Positions 33,646 to 43,518 of a stretch of 64,000 nt of DNA are shown here, piece after piece (within the stretch, counting starts at the first letter, position 1; every line of letters begins with the position of its first letter). The DNA lies in contig NZ_JMPS01000007.1 of assembly GCF_000735455.1 (NCBI RefSeq), positions 1 through 64,000 of the forward strand, in the 5' to 3' direction. This DNA is from Yokenella regensburgei ATCC 49455. Lineage in GTDB: Bacteria; Pseudomonadota; Gammaproteobacteria; Enterobacterales; Enterobacteriaceae. Position numbers and translations under genes: made by a program. The notes under the pieces were generated by a model. It was not told the DNA's origin and did no database searches. It saw only the letters and a list, made by a program, of their open reading frames with translations.

Positions 33646-36309
33646 ATGAGCACTTCTTTACCGGACACCACACTTCCTGTTCTGCCCGATCAGCCCGTCA
33701 ACCCGGTTTCATGGCCGGAAAGCGATCTGAACTGTGCCACCATCAAAGCTCATCTGGATACCTTCCAGCGCTGGCTCGGCACGGCGTTCGACAGCGGCGT
33801 TTCTGCCGAACAGCTCATTACCGCCCGCACCGTGTTTATCGACCAGCTCCTGCAACATCTGTGGATCCACTACGGTTTCGCCGAGCGGAGCGACGTTGCT
33901 CTGGTCGCCGTCGGCGGTTATGGCCGCGGAGAGCTACACCCGCTCTCCGATATCGACCTGCTTATACTGAGCCGCAAAAAGCTGCCGGATGAAGAGGCGC
34001 TTAAAATCGGTGAGCTGCTGACCCTGCTGTGGGACGTGAAGCTCGAAGTCGGCCACAGCGTTCGCACGCTGGAAGAGTGTCTGCTGGAAGGGCTTTCCGA
34101 CCTCACGGTTGCCACCAACCTGATTGAGTCGCGCCTGCTGATTGGTGACGTTGCGCTTTTCCTCGAACTGCAAAAGCATATTTTCAGCGATGGCTTCTGG
34201 CCCTCGGAGAAGTTTTTTGCCGCCAAAGTGCAGGAGCAGGCGGATCGCCACAAACGCTACCACGGTACCAGCTACAACCTGGAGCCGGATATCAAAAGCA
34301 GCCCCGGTGGTCTGCGCGATATTCACACCCTGCAGTGGGTTGCCCGCCGTCATTTTGGCGCCACCTCGCTTGACGAAATGGTCGGTTTTGGCTTTCTGAC
34401 CGAGGCTGAACGCGTTGAGCTAAACGAATGTCTGCACCTGCTGTGGCGCATTCGCTTTGCCCTGCACCTCGAGGTCAATCGCTACGATAACCGTCTATTG
34501 TTCGACCGCCAGTTCAGCGTTGCCCAGCGCCTGAGCTATACCGGAGAAGGCAACGAGCCGGTCGAGCACATGATGAAAGACTTCTACCGCGTGACTCGTC
34601 GCGTAGGTGAACTGAATCAGATGCTGCTGCAGCTGTTCGATGAAGCCATTCTGGCGCTGACCGCCGACGAAAAACCTCGTCCGCTGGATGATGACTTCCA
34701 GCTGCGCGGTACGCTTATCGACCTGCGTGACGATACGCTGTTCATTCGCGAGCCGCAGGCCATCTTACGTATGTTCTACATGATGGTGCGTAACAGCAGT
34801 ATCAGCGGAATTTACTCTACCACCCTGCGGCATTTGCGCCACGCACGTCGCCATCTGGTGCAACCCCTGTGTTACATCCCGGAAGCGCGCTCAATTTTTC
34901 TCAGCATGCTGCGCCACCCCGGTGCCGTCAGCCGCGGCCTGCTGCCAATGCATCGTCACAGCGTGCTGTGGGCCTATATGCCACAGTGGTCGCATATCGT
35001 CGGCCAGATGCAGTTTGACCTGTTCCACGCCTATACCGTCGATGAACATACGATCCGCGTCCTGCTGAAGCTCGAAAGCTTCGCCAAAGAGGAAACCCGC
35101 GCGCGCCATCCGCTGTGCGTGGAACTCTGGCCAAGGTTGAACCATCCGGAACTGATTCTGATCGCCGCCCTGTTTCACGATATCGCCAAAGGGCGCGGCG
35201 GCGACCACTCGATCCTCGGCGCGCAGGACATCCTGAAATTTGCCGAACTGCACGGCCTGAACTCGCGGGAAACCCAGCTAGTCGCCTGGCTGGTGCGCCA
35301 CCATCTGCTGATGTCGGTCACCGCCCAGCGGCGCGATATTCAGGATCCTGAAGTCATCAAGCAGTTTGCCGAAGAGGTACAAAGCGAAAACCGCCTGCGC
35401 TATCTGGTGTGCCTGACGGTCGCCGATATTTGTGCCACCAACGAAACGCTATGGAATAGCTGGAAGCAAAGCCTGCTGCGCGAGCTCTACTTTGCCACCG
35501 AAAAACAGCTGCGCCGCGGGATCCAGAGCATGCCGGACATGCGCGATCGCGTGCGTCACCACCAGCTTCAGGCGCTGGCGCTGCTGCGGATGGACAACAT
35601 CGATGAAGAGGCACTGCATCAGATTTGGGCACGCTGTCGGGCCAACTACTTTGTGCGTCACACGCCAAACCAGCTCGCCTGGCATGCCCGACATTTGCTC
35701 CAGCACGACCTCACCCAGCCGCTTATCCTGCTCAGCCCGCAGGCGACGCGCGGAGGCACGGAAATCTTTATCTGGAGCCCGGACCGCCCGTACCTGTTTG
35801 CCGCAGTCTGCGGCGAACTCGACCGGCGTAACCTCAGCGTACATGACGCGCAGATCTTCACGACCCGCGACGGCATGGCGATGGATACCTTCATCGTGCT
35901 GGAGCCGGACGGCAGCCCGCTTTCCGCCGACCGCCACGAGGTTATCCGCCACGGGCTGATTCAGACCATCACCCAGCGCGCATGGCAGCCCCCTGCCCCA
36001 CGTCGTCAGGCGGCAAAATTGCGCCACTTTACCGTCGATACAGAGGTTAATTTCCTGCCGACCCATACGGACAGGAAATCTTATCTTGAGCTAATCGCAC
36101 TCGATCAGCCAGGTTTGTTAGCCCGCGTTGGTCAGGTGTTCGCTGACCTCAATATTTCGCTCCACGGGGCCAGAATCACCACAATTGGTGAACGAGTAGA
36201 AGATTTATTTATAATCGCGACCGCCGACCGGCGTGCCCTTAATAATGACCTGCAGCTGGAAGTGCAACAGCGGTTGACAGCAGCCCTTAATCCAGACAAT
36301 AAAGGGTAG
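33646..36309 (+). CDS. glnD: PII uridylyltransferase / uridylyl-removing enzyme
   Basis: GlnD senses glutamine and adds or removes UMP on PII (GlnB, GlnK), thus setting nitrogen regulation. It has 887 residues (E. coli 890). The nucleotidyltransferase site is [17 protein letters not shown] at about 89-105. The HD domain that removes UMP has [12 protein letters not shown] near 510-520. Two ACT domains at the C-terminus (about 705-790 and 815-887) bind glutamine. The first 40 residues differ most from E. coli. It lies 41 bases after map, across a terminator, and 30 bases before dapD. Confidence 0.97.
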   Translation: MSTSLPDTTLPVLPDQPVNPVSWPESDLNCATIKAHLDTFQRWLGTAFDSGVSAEQLITARTVFIDQLLQHLWIHYGFAERSDVALVAVGGYGRGELHPLSDIDLLILSRKKLPDEEALKIGELLTLLWDVKLEVGHSVRTLEECLLEGLSDLTVATNLIESRLLIGDVALFLELQKHIFSDGFWPSEKFFAAKVQEQADRHKRYHGTSYNLEPDIKSSPGGLRDIHTLQWVARRHFGATSLDEMVGFGFLTEAERVELNECLHLLWRIRFALHLEVNRYDNRLLFDRQFSVAQRLSYTGEGNEPVEHMMKDFYRVTRRVGELNQMLLQLFDEAILALTADEKPRPLDDDFQLRGTLIDLRDDTLFIREPQAILRMFYMMVRNSSISGIYSTTLRHLRHARRHLVQPLCYIPEARSIFLSMLRHPGAVSRGLLPMHRHSVLWAYMPQWSHIVGQMQFDLFHAYTVDEHTIRVLLKLESFAKEETRARHPLCVELWPRLNHPELILIAALFHDIAKGRGGDHSILGAQDILKFAELHGLNSRETQLVAWLVRHHLLMSVTAQRRDIQDPEVIKQFAEEVQSENRLRYLVCLTVADICATNETLWNSWKQSLLRELYFATEKQLRRGIQSMPDMRDRVRHHQLQALALLRMDNIDEEALHQIWARCRANYFVRHTPNQLAWHARHLLQHDLTQPLILLSPQATRGGTEIFIWSPDRPYLFAAVCGELDRRNLSVHDAQIFTTRDGMAMDTFIVLEPDGSPLSADRHEVIRHGLIQTITQRAWQPPAPRRQAAKLRHFTVDTEVNFLPTHTDRKSYLELIALDQPGLLARVGQVFADLNISLHGARITTIGERVEDLFIIATADRRALNNDLQLEVQQRLTAALNPDNKG

Positions 36310-36339
36310 TGTGTTTTTTTATATGGAAAGAGTTTAACA

Positions 36340-37164
36340 ATGCAGCAGTTACAGAACGTTATTGAAACCGCTTTTGAGCGTCGCGCCGAGATCACTCCGG
36401 CTAACGTAGATACCGTGACCCGTGAAGCGGTAAACCAGGTCATTTCTCTGCTCGATTCCGGCGTGCTGCGTGTCGCTGAGAAGATTGAGGGACAGTGGGT
36501 GACCCACCAATGGCTGAAGAAAGCGGTCCTGCTCTCTTTCCGTATTAACGATAATCAGGTTATCGATGGTGCGGAAAGCCGCTACTTCGATAAAGTGCCG
36601 ATGAAATTCGCCAACTACGACGAAGCTCGCTTCCAGAAAGAAGGCTTCCGCGTCGTGCCGCCAGCCGCCGTGCGTCAGGGTGCATACATTGCACGCAACA
36701 CCGTGCTGATGCCGTCCTACGTTAACATCGGCGCCTACGTTGATGAAGGCACGATGGTCGACACCTGGGCAACCGTAGGTTCCTGCGCGCAGATCGGTAA
36801 AAACGTTCACCTGTCCGGCGGCGTCGGCATCGGTGGCGTCCTTGAGCCGCTGCAGGCAAACCCGACTATCATCGAAGACAACTGCTTCATCGGCGCGCGT
36901 TCCGAAGTCGTTGAAGGCGTTATCGTCGAAGAGGGTTCCGTTATTTCGATGGGCGTTTATCTCGGCCAGAGCACCAAAATCTACGATCGCGAAACCGGCT
37001 CAGTGACCTACGGTCGCGTACCGGCGGGCTCAGTCGTGGTCTCCGGTAACCTGCCGTCAAAAGATGGCTCTTACAGCCTCTACTGTGCGGTTATCGTGAA
37101 GAAGGTCGATGCCAAAACCCGCGGCAAGGTGGGCATCAACGAACTGCTGCGCACTATCGACTAA
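36340..37164 (+). CDS. dapD: Tetrahydrodipicolinate N-succinyltransferase
   Basis: DapD transfers succinyl from succinyl-CoA to tetrahydrodipicolinate in the lysine and diaminopimelate pathway. It has 274 residues, the standard length. An N-terminal helical domain (about 1-100) is followed by hexapeptide repeats forming a left-handed beta helix (about 105-230) and a short C-terminal cap; it works as a trimer. The ribosome site GGAAAGAG precedes the ATG. The gene is followed at once by a strong terminator. In E. coli K-12 yaeI lies next to it, but it is missing here. Confidence 0.98.
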   Translation: MQQLQNVIETAFERRAEITPANVDTVTREAVNQVISLLDSGVLRVAEKIEGQWVTHQWLKKAVLLSFRINDNQVIDGAESRYFDKVPMKFANYDEARFQKEGFRVVPPAAVRQGAYIARNTVLMPSYVNIGAYVDEGTMVDTWATVGSCAQIGKNVHLSGGVGIGGVLEPLQANPTIIEDNCFIGARSEVVEGVIVEEGSVISMGVYLGQSTKIYDRETGSVTYGRVPAGSVVVSGNLPSKDGSYSLYCAVIVKKVDAKTRGKVGINELLRTID

Positions 37165-37177
37165 GCGCAGATTCAAA

Positions 37178-37203
37178 AAGCGGGGGCCACCCCGCTTTTT
37201 TTA
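37178..37203 (+). terminator. Terminator after dapD
   Basis: AAGCGGGG (37178-37185) and CCCCGCTT (37190-37197) form an 8-base stem with loop GCCA. A run of T residues follows. Confidence 0.92.
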
Positions 37204-37274
37204 TATCCGGAGCTGGCGGAAATAGTTTATTTCATTAATTATTCAATAGTTATATTGAGATCAAGGGTACCGCT

Positions 37275-37664
37275 ATGTACGACAATCTGAAAAGTTTGGG
37301 CATTACCAATCCTGAAGAAATCGATCGTTACAGCCTCCGGCAGGAAGCCAACAACGATATCCTGAAAATCTATTTTCAAAAGGATAAAGGCGAGTTCTTC
37401 GCAAAAAGCGTGAAGTTTAAATATCCGCGCCAGCGCAAGACCGTGGTGGCAGACGGCGTAGGTCAGGGCTACAAAGAAGTACAGGAAATCAGCCCGAATC
37501 TTCGCTACGTCATTGATGAGCTGGATCAGATTTGCCAGCGCGATCGTACTGAAGTCGATCTGAAGCGTAAGATCCTTGACGACCTTCGTCATCTGGAAAG
37601 CGTGGTGGCAAATAAGATCAGCGAAATTGAATCCGATCTGGAAAAGCTCACTCGCAATAAATAA
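37275..37664 (+). CDS. yaeH: Conserved protein YaeH (DUF3461)
   Basis: YaeH is a 129-residue soluble protein of unknown function, conserved in gamma-proteobacteria (DUF3461). The N-terminal half is mixed; the C-terminal part (about 75-129) is strongly charged and heptad-like ([28 protein letters not shown]), suggesting a coiled coil. No signal peptide or membrane segment is seen. It has its own gap upstream (110 bases) and a strong terminator after it. In E. coli it is flanked by cdaR and yaeI; here it lies directly between dapD and degP. Confidence 0.92.
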   Translation: MYDNLKSLGITNPEEIDRYSLRQEANNDILKIYFQKDKGEFFAKSVKFKYPRQRKTVVADGVGQGYKEVQEISPNLRYVIDELDQICQRDRTEVDLKRKILDDLRHLESVVANKISEIESDLEKLTRNK

Positions 37665-37672
37665 TCCGGGTT

Positions 37673-37712
37673 AAAAAAAAGCCCCCTCCTGCCGGAGGGG
37701 GCTTTTATTTTT
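37673..37712. terminator. Bidirectional terminator between yaeH and degP
   Basis: A 9-base stem GCCCCCTCC (37681-37689) with GGAGGGGGC (37694-37702) and loop TGCC. It is flanked by an eight-base A-run on the left and TTTTATTTTT on the right, so it can serve both convergent genes. Confidence 0.93.
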
Positions 37713-37723
37713 CTGCCGTGAGA

Positions 37724-39160
37724 TTACTGCATCAACAGATAGATTGTGCTGTCGCCACGCTGAATATTCAGCGCCAGAACGGAAGGCTTGCTCTCAAGGA
37801 TCTTCCGCAGGTCAGCGATGTTTTTCACCGGCTGCTGGTTGATACCGACGATGATGTCACCTTTTTTCAGGCCAATCGCCGCCGCAGGGGTGTTCCCTTT
37901 CACGCTGCTGACCACCACACCTTTATCCTGACCCTTGTTGCTCATCTCTGCACCTTCAATACCGTTGAAGATGGAGCTGGAGTCAACCTGAGTCTGGCTG
38001 CTCTGCTGCAGTTCCAGCGTCACGGTAACCGGTTTGCCATCACGCAGCAGGCCGAGGCTCACTTTGCTGCCGACCGGCATTGACCCTACCTGCGCACGCA
38101 GTGCTGCAAAGCTGCTGATAGGCTTACCGTCAAGGGTGGTTATCACATCACCCGCCTTGATACCGGCTTTCGCGGCTGAAGAGTTCGGCATAACCTGGCT
38201 TACAAACGCGCCACGCTGTGCATCAACCTTCATGGCTTTCGCGAGATCGGAGCTCAGCTCGGTGCCCAGAATACCCAGCTCACCGCGTTTCACCTGGCCG
38301 AACTTCACCATCTGGTCGGTCAGGTTTTTCACCATGTTGCTCGGGATAGCAAAACCGATACCGATGTTGCCGCCGTCCGGCGCCAGAATAGCGGTGTTAA
38401 TACCGATAAGTTCACCGTTGAGGTTCACCAGCGCACCGCCGGAGTTACCGCGGTTAATCGCCGCATCGGTCTGGATAAAGTTCTCGTAGTTTTCCACGTT
38501 CAGGCCGCTACGACCCAGCGCAGAAACGATACCGGAGGTCACCGTTTCTCCCAGGCCGAACGGGTTACCGATAGCCACGGTGTAGTCACCCACGCGCAGC
38601 GCATCGGAATCAGCAAGCTTAATCGCGGTCAGGTTTTTCGGATCCTGAATCTGGATCAGTGCGATATCGGAACGCGGATCTTTGCCCACGACTTTGGCAT
38701 CAAACTTACGCCCGTCGCTTAACTGAATTTTAATCGTCGTCGCGTTGTCCACGACGTGGTTGTTCGTTACCACATAGCCTTTTGCGGCATCAATAATTAC
38801 GCCTGAACCCAGCGCCATAAATTTCTGCTGCTGGCCGCCGCCGTTACCACCCGCTCCGGCACCCGGTCCGCCCTGGCAGAACGGTGAGCCCTGGAACGGA
38901 GAACCGTCCTGGCAGAACGGTGAATCATCACCAAAGAACTGCTGGAAGTTACGCGGCATCCGCGGCGTATTAACGCTGGTGCTACCCTCAACGTTAATGC
39001 TAACCACTGATGGCATCACTTTTTCAAGCATCGGCGCGAGGCTCGGCATCTGCTGCGCAGTCGTTGCCGAGGATGCCGTTTCAGCTGCCGTCGCCAGCGG
39101 CGACAAAGCCAGACTTAAACTCAAAGCCAGTGCACTCATTGCTAACGTGGTTTTTTTCAT
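37724..39160 (-). CDS. degP: Periplasmic serine protease/chaperone DegP
   Basis: DegP (HtrA) degrades or holds misfolded periplasmic proteins and assembles into cages. I start it at the ATG at 39160, giving 478 residues (E. coli 474) and a clean signal peptide of about 26 residues ending ATA. The triad is His in TNNHVV, Asp in PRSDIAL and Ser in GNSGGAL. A glycine-rich LA-loop region (about residues 85-110 of the precursor, with two cysteines in CQDGSPF and CQGGPG) precedes it. Two PDZ domains follow (about 280-370 and 390-478). A sigma-E promoter lies upstream. cdaR, its usual partner, is absent. Confidence 0.98.
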   Translation of the reverse strand: MKKTTLAMSALALSLSLALSPLATAAETASSATTAQQMPSLAPMLEKVMPSVVSINVEGSTSVNTPRMPRNFQQFFGDDSPFCQDGSPFQGSPFCQGGPGAGAGGNGGGQQQKFMALGSGVIIDAAKGYVVTNNHVVDNATTIKIQLSDGRKFDAKVVGKDPRSDIALIQIQDPKNLTAIKLADSDALRVGDYTVAIGNPFGLGETVTSGIVSALGRSGLNVENYENFIQTDAAINRGNSGGALVNLNGELIGINTAILAPDGGNIGIGFAIPSNMVKNLTDQMVKFGQVKRGELGILGTELSSDLAKAMKVDAQRGAFVSQVMPNSSAAKAGIKAGDVITTLDGKPISSFAALRAQVGSMPVGSKVSLGLLRDGKPVTVTLELQQSSQTQVDSSSIFNGIEGAEMSNKGQDKGVVVSSVKGNTPAAAIGLKKGDIIVGINQQPVKNIADLRKILESKPSVLALNIQRGDSTIYLLMQ

Positions 39161-39210
39161 GTGTCTCAATCTCAATATCTGATTACGCAAAATTGCTGTG
39201 TTCGTGATTG

Positions 39211-39238
39211 TCAGATTCATTTTATAGCGGGAAGTTCC
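39211..39238 (-). promoter_or_regulatory. Sigma-E promoter of degP
   Basis: On the minus strand GGAACTT (39238-39232), 16 bases, then TCTGA (39215-39211) matches the sigma-E consensus and the known E. coli degP promoter. GTAAA-like sequences about 40 bases further upstream (39260-39284) could belong to a CpxR site, but I cannot assign a clean box. Confidence 0.88.
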
Positions 39239-39295
39239 GGGATTAAGTTTATGGAAAAAGTAAATATTTATTGGCCGTCTTTACAAAACTCAGGC

Positions 39296-40810
39296 TTATT
39301 CCACAGCCATCAACCGGCGATACTCATCCCAGGCATACAAATCTGTCATGCCGCTGATATAATCCTGAATCAACCGACAACGGTAATAGTATTCCATCAG
39401 CGGAAATTCAACTGACTGACGCGAAATTTTATTCACCGCTTCTATATAAGCCAGCCGATGGCGCGTTGAGAGCTTCTGAAACAGACGTGATTCAATGGGT
39501 AAATGACGCAGCCGTTCATTTTCCACCAGCGAACAAAAATCCGCCGTTGAAAGTTGCAGTAGCGGTTTATAGATCTCCAGCAAGCCGCTGATAACACGGT
39601 ATCCTTGTAATTCAAGCTGCTCTACGTCCGGATGGCTGAACACTTGCTTCATTGCCACCGTTTTATATAAATCAAGCAGTTGACTAAAGTCGCTGTCATC
39701 CTCCAGCAGGGCATGATTAAAATCCCCCGTGTATATCTGCTCAATATTCTCTATAAAACGCTGGGCGGCATAGGGCACCAGCTTATTCAACGTATTGACC
39801 CGTAAATACATAAAGAACTGATCTTCAGTACTCCGGCTTAGGCTATTTGAGCGTGATTTCTCCCAGGCATTTTCAACCACCTGAGAGAATAGTGAGCCTT
39901 TTTCATGGTGCCCCCACGCGTCATGCAAATGCTGATACAGCTGTTCAACGCTGAATATCCGTTTTTCCACCGCGTCTTCCAGGTCGGCGACGCAATAAGA
40001 GATATCGTCTGCAGCCTCCATTATCCAGGTCAGCGGGAAGCGGCTGTAAGGTGCGAGAGAAAGCTCTTTACGCAGCCTTTCAATATAGGCTTCTTCTGCG
40101 AGGTAAAAACCCGGTTTTTTCATCAGGTAGCTGTGGCTTTCCGGCGTCGGCCCTGTCCACCACGCCGGGCGGGTATACTTCAGAATACAACCCACCTGCG
40201 CCCAGGTCAGGTTCATCCGCATCAGGGTATGCACCAGACGGATCCCCTGCGCATTGCCCTCAAAGTGGCACAGATCCTGACGCACCTTGCGCCGCAGCAC
40301 GTTGAGGCTCTCCTCCCCTTCGCGCAGGCGTAATGCCGCTACCGTGCAGCGGTCATCGCTTTGCGGCTGGCTTGCGGCATCTGAAGGGAACAGGCGCTGG
40401 CGGAACCAGTCGTTGATCGCCGCTTCACCAAAATGGCCAAACGGCGGATTGCCAATATCGTGCATCAGGCAGGCCATTTCGACGATGCTTTCAAACGGCC
40501 CGGTGAGTTCGTCCAGCCCGTAGGCTGCAAGCCGTTTTTGTTCTTTAAGACGGCTCAGCACTTCTTTTGCAATGTAGCGCCCCACCTGCTGAACTTCCAG
40601 AGAATGGGTCAGGCGCGTGCGCACCGCAGCGTTGCGCTCCAGCGGAAACACCTGAGTTTTCTGCTGTAAGCGACGAATGGCCGGAGAGTTCACAATCCGC
40701 CCGCGATCGCTTTCAAAAATCCGCAGGATCTCATGTTCCGTCTTCGCGCCCTGCGGTGAACGAAACCGCCGACGCCAGTTAATCTTGTTGCGAAAATTAA
40801 TGTCAGACAT
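39296..40810 (-). CDS. dgt: Deoxyguanosine triphosphate triphosphohydrolase
   Basis: Dgt cleaves dGTP to deoxyguanosine and tripolyphosphate, affecting dNTP balance and resistance to some phages. Starting at the ATG at 40810 it has 504 residues (E. coli 505) and begins [12 protein letters not shown]. An extension of nine residues is possible but unlike the family. The HD metal site is seen in [11 protein letters not shown] and [14 protein letters not shown], with a further Asp in AADDISY. The 3' half (about 39300-39720) is visibly richer in A and T than its neighbours. It is divergent from mtnN. Confidence 0.97.
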   Translation of the reverse strand: MSDINFRNKINWRRRFRSPQGAKTEHEILRIFESDRGRIVNSPAIRRLQQKTQVFPLERNAAVRTRLTHSLEVQQVGRYIAKEVLSRLKEQKRLAAYGLDELTGPFESIVEMACLMHDIGNPPFGHFGEAAINDWFRQRLFPSDAASQPQSDDRCTVAALRLREGEESLNVLRRKVRQDLCHFEGNAQGIRLVHTLMRMNLTWAQVGCILKYTRPAWWTGPTPESHSYLMKKPGFYLAEEAYIERLRKELSLAPYSRFPLTWIMEAADDISYCVADLEDAVEKRIFSVEQLYQHLHDAWGHHEKGSLFSQVVENAWEKSRSNSLSRSTEDQFFMYLRVNTLNKLVPYAAQRFIENIEQIYTGDFNHALLEDDSDFSQLLDLYKTVAMKQVFSHPDVEQLELQGYRVISGLLEIYKPLLQLSTADFCSLVENERLRHLPIESRLFQKLSTRHRLAYIEAVNKISRQSVEFPLMEYYYRCRLIQDYISGMTDLYAWDEYRRLMAVE

Positions 40811-40892
40811 AGCCTCTCCCGGTCCGGATATGCGCATCCTCTGGGCGCATGATAAACTATGCCTTTAAACCTGACATATCGCGAGTAAATCT

Positions 40893-41591
40893 ATGAAAAT
40901 TGGCATTATTGGTGCAATGGAAGAAGAAGTTACGCTGCTGCGTGACAAAATCGAGAACCGTCAGACGCTGTCTATTGGCGGAAGCGAGATTTACACCGGT
41001 ACGCTGAATGGCACAGAAGTCGCGTTACTCAAATCCGGTATCGGTAAAGTGGCTGCCGCCATGGGCGCAACCCTGCTGCTGGAGCACTGCAAGCCGGACG
41101 TAATCATCAACACCGGTTCCGCCGGTGGCCTGGCACCGACGCTGAAAGTGGGTGATATCGTGGTCTCCGACGAAGCCCGTTATCATGACGCCGACGTTAC
41201 CGCGTTCGGTTACGAGTATGGCCAGCTTCCGGGCTGCCCGGCCGGTTTTAAAGCCGACGACAAACTGATTACCGCCGCAGAAAGCTGCATCAGCGCGCTG
41301 AATCTGAACTCTGTTCGCGGCCTTATTGTCAGCGGTGATGCTTTCATTAACGGCTCTGTTGGCCTTGCCAAAATTCGCCATAACTTCCCGCAGGCGATTG
41401 CCGTTGAGATGGAAGCGACTGCGATTGCCCATGTCTGCCACAACTTTAAGGTGCCTTTCGTGGTCGTTCGCGCCATTTCCGACGTTGCGGATCAGCAATC
41501 TCACCTTAGCTTTGACGAGTTCCTGGCGGTTGCCGCCAGGCAGTCAACCCTGATGGTGGAAGCTCTGGTGCAGAAGCTGGCGCGTGGCTAA
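40893..41591 (+). CDS. mtnN: 5'-methylthioadenosine/S-adenosylhomocysteine nucleosidase
   Basis: MtnN (Pfs) cleaves MTA, SAH and 5'-deoxyadenosine, clearing inhibitors of SAM enzymes and feeding AI-2 synthesis. It has 232 residues, as in E. coli. Catalytic residues are Glu12 in GAMEEEV, Glu174 in VEMEATA and Asp197 in AISDVADQ. It overlaps btuF by 8 bases. The pairing is conserved: mtnN-btuF-yadS. The promoter should lie in the 82-base gap to dgt, where GATAAACTATGC may hold a -10. Confidence 0.98.
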   Translation: MKIGIIGAMEEEVTLLRDKIENRQTLSIGGSEIYTGTLNGTEVALLKSGIGKVAAAMGATLLLEHCKPDVIINTGSAGGLAPTLKVGDIVVSDEARYHDADVTAFGYEYGQLPGCPAGFKADDKLITAAESCISALNLNSVRGLIVSGDAFINGSVGLAKIRHNFPQAIAVEMEATAIAHVCHNFKVPFVVVRAISDVADQQSHLSFDEFLAVAARQSTLMVEALVQKLARG

Positions 41592-42396
41592 GTCGCGCTT
41601 CAGGGCCATTGTTGCCCTGCTTCTGCTTACCCCGGCGTGGCTTTTCGCCGCGCCCCGGGTAGTTTCCCTCTCCCCGTCCAATACTGAACTCGCCTTTGCC
41701 GCTGGCATCACGCCGGTCGGTGTCAGCAGCTATTCAGACTATCCGCCTGAAGCGGAAAAAATTGAGCAAATCGCCAGCTGGCAAGGCATTAATCTTGAGC
41801 GCATCGTCGCCCTGAAGCCTGACCTGGTGCTGGCCTGGCGCGAGGGCAATGCCGAGCGTCAGGTAAATCAGCTTAGTTCACTCGGCATTAAAGTGCTGTG
41901 GGTCGATACCACTTCGGTTGCCCATATCGCCCAGTCGCTACGCGAACTGGCCGCCTGGAGCCCGCAGCCCAAAAAGGCTCAGCAGGCCGCGCAAACATTG
42001 ATGCACGACTACACTCAATTGAAAGCCCAGTACGGCAGCCATGCGAAAAAACGTGTGTTTCTACAGTTTGGTGCCAACCCGCTGTTCACGACCGGGAAAA
42101 ACTCGATTCAAAACGAGATCCTTGAGCTGTGCGGTGGAGAAAACATCTTTGCCGGTAGCCGTGTTCCCTGGCCGCAGGTAAGCCGTGAACAGGTGCTGGC
42201 GCGTTCCCCGCAGGCCATCGTAGTGACCGGCGATGAGCGTGAAGTCGCGAAAATAGAGGGTTACTGGCGTACCCAGCTCAACGTTCCGATTATTGCGCTC
42301 AATAGTGACTGGTTTGAACGCGCAAGCCCGCGTATTATCCTCGCCGCAAAACAACTCTGTACTGCGCTTGCGCAGGTGGATCAGGCAGGAAACTAA
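41584..42396 (+). CDS. btuF: Vitamin B12-binding periplasmic protein BtuF
   Basis: BtuF binds cobalamin in the periplasm and hands it to BtuCD. It has 270 residues and begins with GTG at 41584, inside the end of mtnN. A Sec signal (about 1-22) is present. The fold is the class III binding protein type: two lobes joined by a long helix, with Glu residues on each lobe that dock on BtuC. btuC and btuD are not in this window, as in E. coli. yadS follows after 2 bases. Confidence 0.96.
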   Translation: MAKSRFRAIVALLLLTPAWLFAAPRVVSLSPSNTELAFAAGITPVGVSSYSDYPPEAEKIEQIASWQGINLERIVALKPDLVLAWREGNAERQVNQLSSLGIKVLWVDTTSVAHIAQSLRELAAWSPQPKKAQQAAQTLMHDYTQLKAQYGSHAKKRVFLQFGANPLFTTGKNSIQNEILELCGGENIFAGSRVPWPQVSREQVLARSPQAIVVTGDEREVAKIEGYWRTQLNVPIIALNSDWFERASPRIILAAKQLCTALAQVDQAGN

Positions 42397-42398
42397 CC

Positions 42399-43031
42399 AT
42401 GCTCGTGTATTGGCTGGATATTGTTGGTACCGCGGTATTTGCTATTTCCGGCGTTCTGCTGGCCGGAAAGCTGCGCATGGATCCGTTCGGTGTACTGGTG
42501 CTGGGCGTTGTCACCGCCGTAGGTGGTGGAACCATCAGGGACATGGCGCTGGCAAACGGCCCGGTCTTTTGGGTAAAAGATCCCACCGATCTGGTGGTAG
42601 CGATGATAACCAGCATGCTCACCATTTTGCTGGTGCGCCAACCGCGCCGCCTGCCGAAATGGATCCTGCCGGTTCTCGATGCCGTCGGGCTTGCGGTGTT
42701 CGTCGGTATAGGGGTAAACAAAGCCTTTATCGCCGGAACCGGTCCGCTGGTAGCGATTTGTATGGGTGTTATTACCGGCGTCGGCGGCGGGATTATCCGC
42801 GACGTGCTGGCGCGCGAAATCCCGATGATTCTGCGCACCGAAATCTACGCCACTGCCTGTATTGTTGGCGGTATTGTTCACGCCACGGCGCATTATACGT
42901 TTGCGATGTCGCTGGAAACGTCGGCGATGCTTGGGATGCTGGTGACGCTTGTTATCCGACTTGCCGCTATTCGCTGGCACCTGAAGCTGCCAACCTTTAC
43001 GCTGGATGATAACGGACGCCAGGGGAAGTAA
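42399..43031 (+). CDS. yadS: UPF0126/TRIC-like membrane protein YadS
   Basis: YadS is a 210-residue inner-membrane protein with about seven hydrophobic segments. It is built from two similar halves of about 90 residues, each with a glycine motif followed by RD (GGGTIRDM near 43-50 and GGGIIRDV near 129-136). This is the pattern of the prokaryotic TRIC-channel family, also named as a glycine-transporter family in some databases. The real substrate is not established. It is last in mtnN-btuF-yadS and is followed by a REP element. Confidence 0.92.
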   Translation: MLVYWLDIVGTAVFAISGVLLAGKLRMDPFGVLVLGVVTAVGGGTIRDMALANGPVFWVKDPTDLVVAMITSMLTILLVRQPRRLPKWILPVLDAVGLAVFVGIGVNKAFIAGTGPLVAICMGVITGVGGGIIRDVLAREIPMILRTEIYATACIVGGIVHATAHYTFAMSLETSAMLGMLVTLVIRLAAIRWHLKLPTFTLDDNGRQGK

Positions 43032-43038
43032 AGAAGGA

Positions 43039-43065
43039 TGCCGGGTAAGGCGAAGCCGCCCGGCA
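43039..43065. repeat. REP element
   Basis: TGCCGGGTAAGGCGAAGCCGCCCGGCA is an imperfect palindrome with the REP signature (GCCGGGT, GGCGAAGCC core). It lies between the convergent yadS and erpA. A partial second arm (TGCCTGCCGGGCCTGCA, about 43071-43087) follows, so this may be a decayed BIME. Positions 43039-43065 hold the clear unit. Confidence 0.88.
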
Positions 43066-43096
43066 CGCTATGCCTGCCGGGCCTGCATGATAGCCG

Positions 43097-43444
43097 TCAG
43101 ACGCTGAACGAAGAACCACACCCGCAGGTGCTGGTAGCGTTCGGGTTAGAGACGATAAAGCGGGAACCTTCCAGACCTTCGGTGTAATCCACAGAACCAC
43201 CGACCAGATACTGCAGGCTCATCGGGTCGACCACCAGGCCAACACCCTGCTTCTCGATAGTCATATCACCATCGTTCACCTGATCGTCAAAGGTGAAACC
43301 ATACTGGAAACCACTGCACCCGCCGCCGGTGATGTATACACGCAGCTTCAGGTCAGGATTGTTTTCGTCGGCAATCAGGGCTTTTACTTTGTTAGCTGCA
43401 GCGTCGGTAAACTGCAGCGGCAGCGCTGCTACGTCATCACTCAT
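43097..43444 (-). CDS. erpA: Iron-sulfur cluster insertion protein ErpA
   Basis: ErpA is an A-type carrier that delivers 4Fe-4S clusters to targets such as IspG; it is essential for aerobic isoprenoid synthesis. It has 115 residues, one more than E. coli. The three cluster cysteines are visible: Cys in GGGCSGFQ and the CGCG pair near the C-terminus (STCGCGSSF). It stands alone between clcA and the REP element, with AACGGGAG ahead of the ATG as ribosome site. Confidence 0.97.
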   Translation of the reverse strand: MSDDVAALPLQFTDAAANKVKALIADENNPDLKLRVYITGGGCSGFQYGFTFDDQVNDGDMTIEKQGVGLVVDPMSLQYLVGGSVDYTEGLEGSRFIVSNPNATSTCGCGSSFSV

Positions 43445-43518
43445 TTTTTACTCCCGTTAATACAGGCCAAATAATAACCCGACCTTTTGAGCCATTATCT
43501 AATACCCGAGTAAATCGT

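Noticed and set aside
37665-37723. Possible deletion scar or insertion-sequence remnant where cdaR would be
   Set aside because: The interval is only a clean bidirectional terminator; no terminal repeats, target duplication or transposase fragment is visible.
39300-39720. AT-rich 3' half of dgt as a possible transferred segment
   Set aside because: The reading frame and length match E. coli dgt throughout, and this composition may be a normal trait of the gene; there is no boundary signal.
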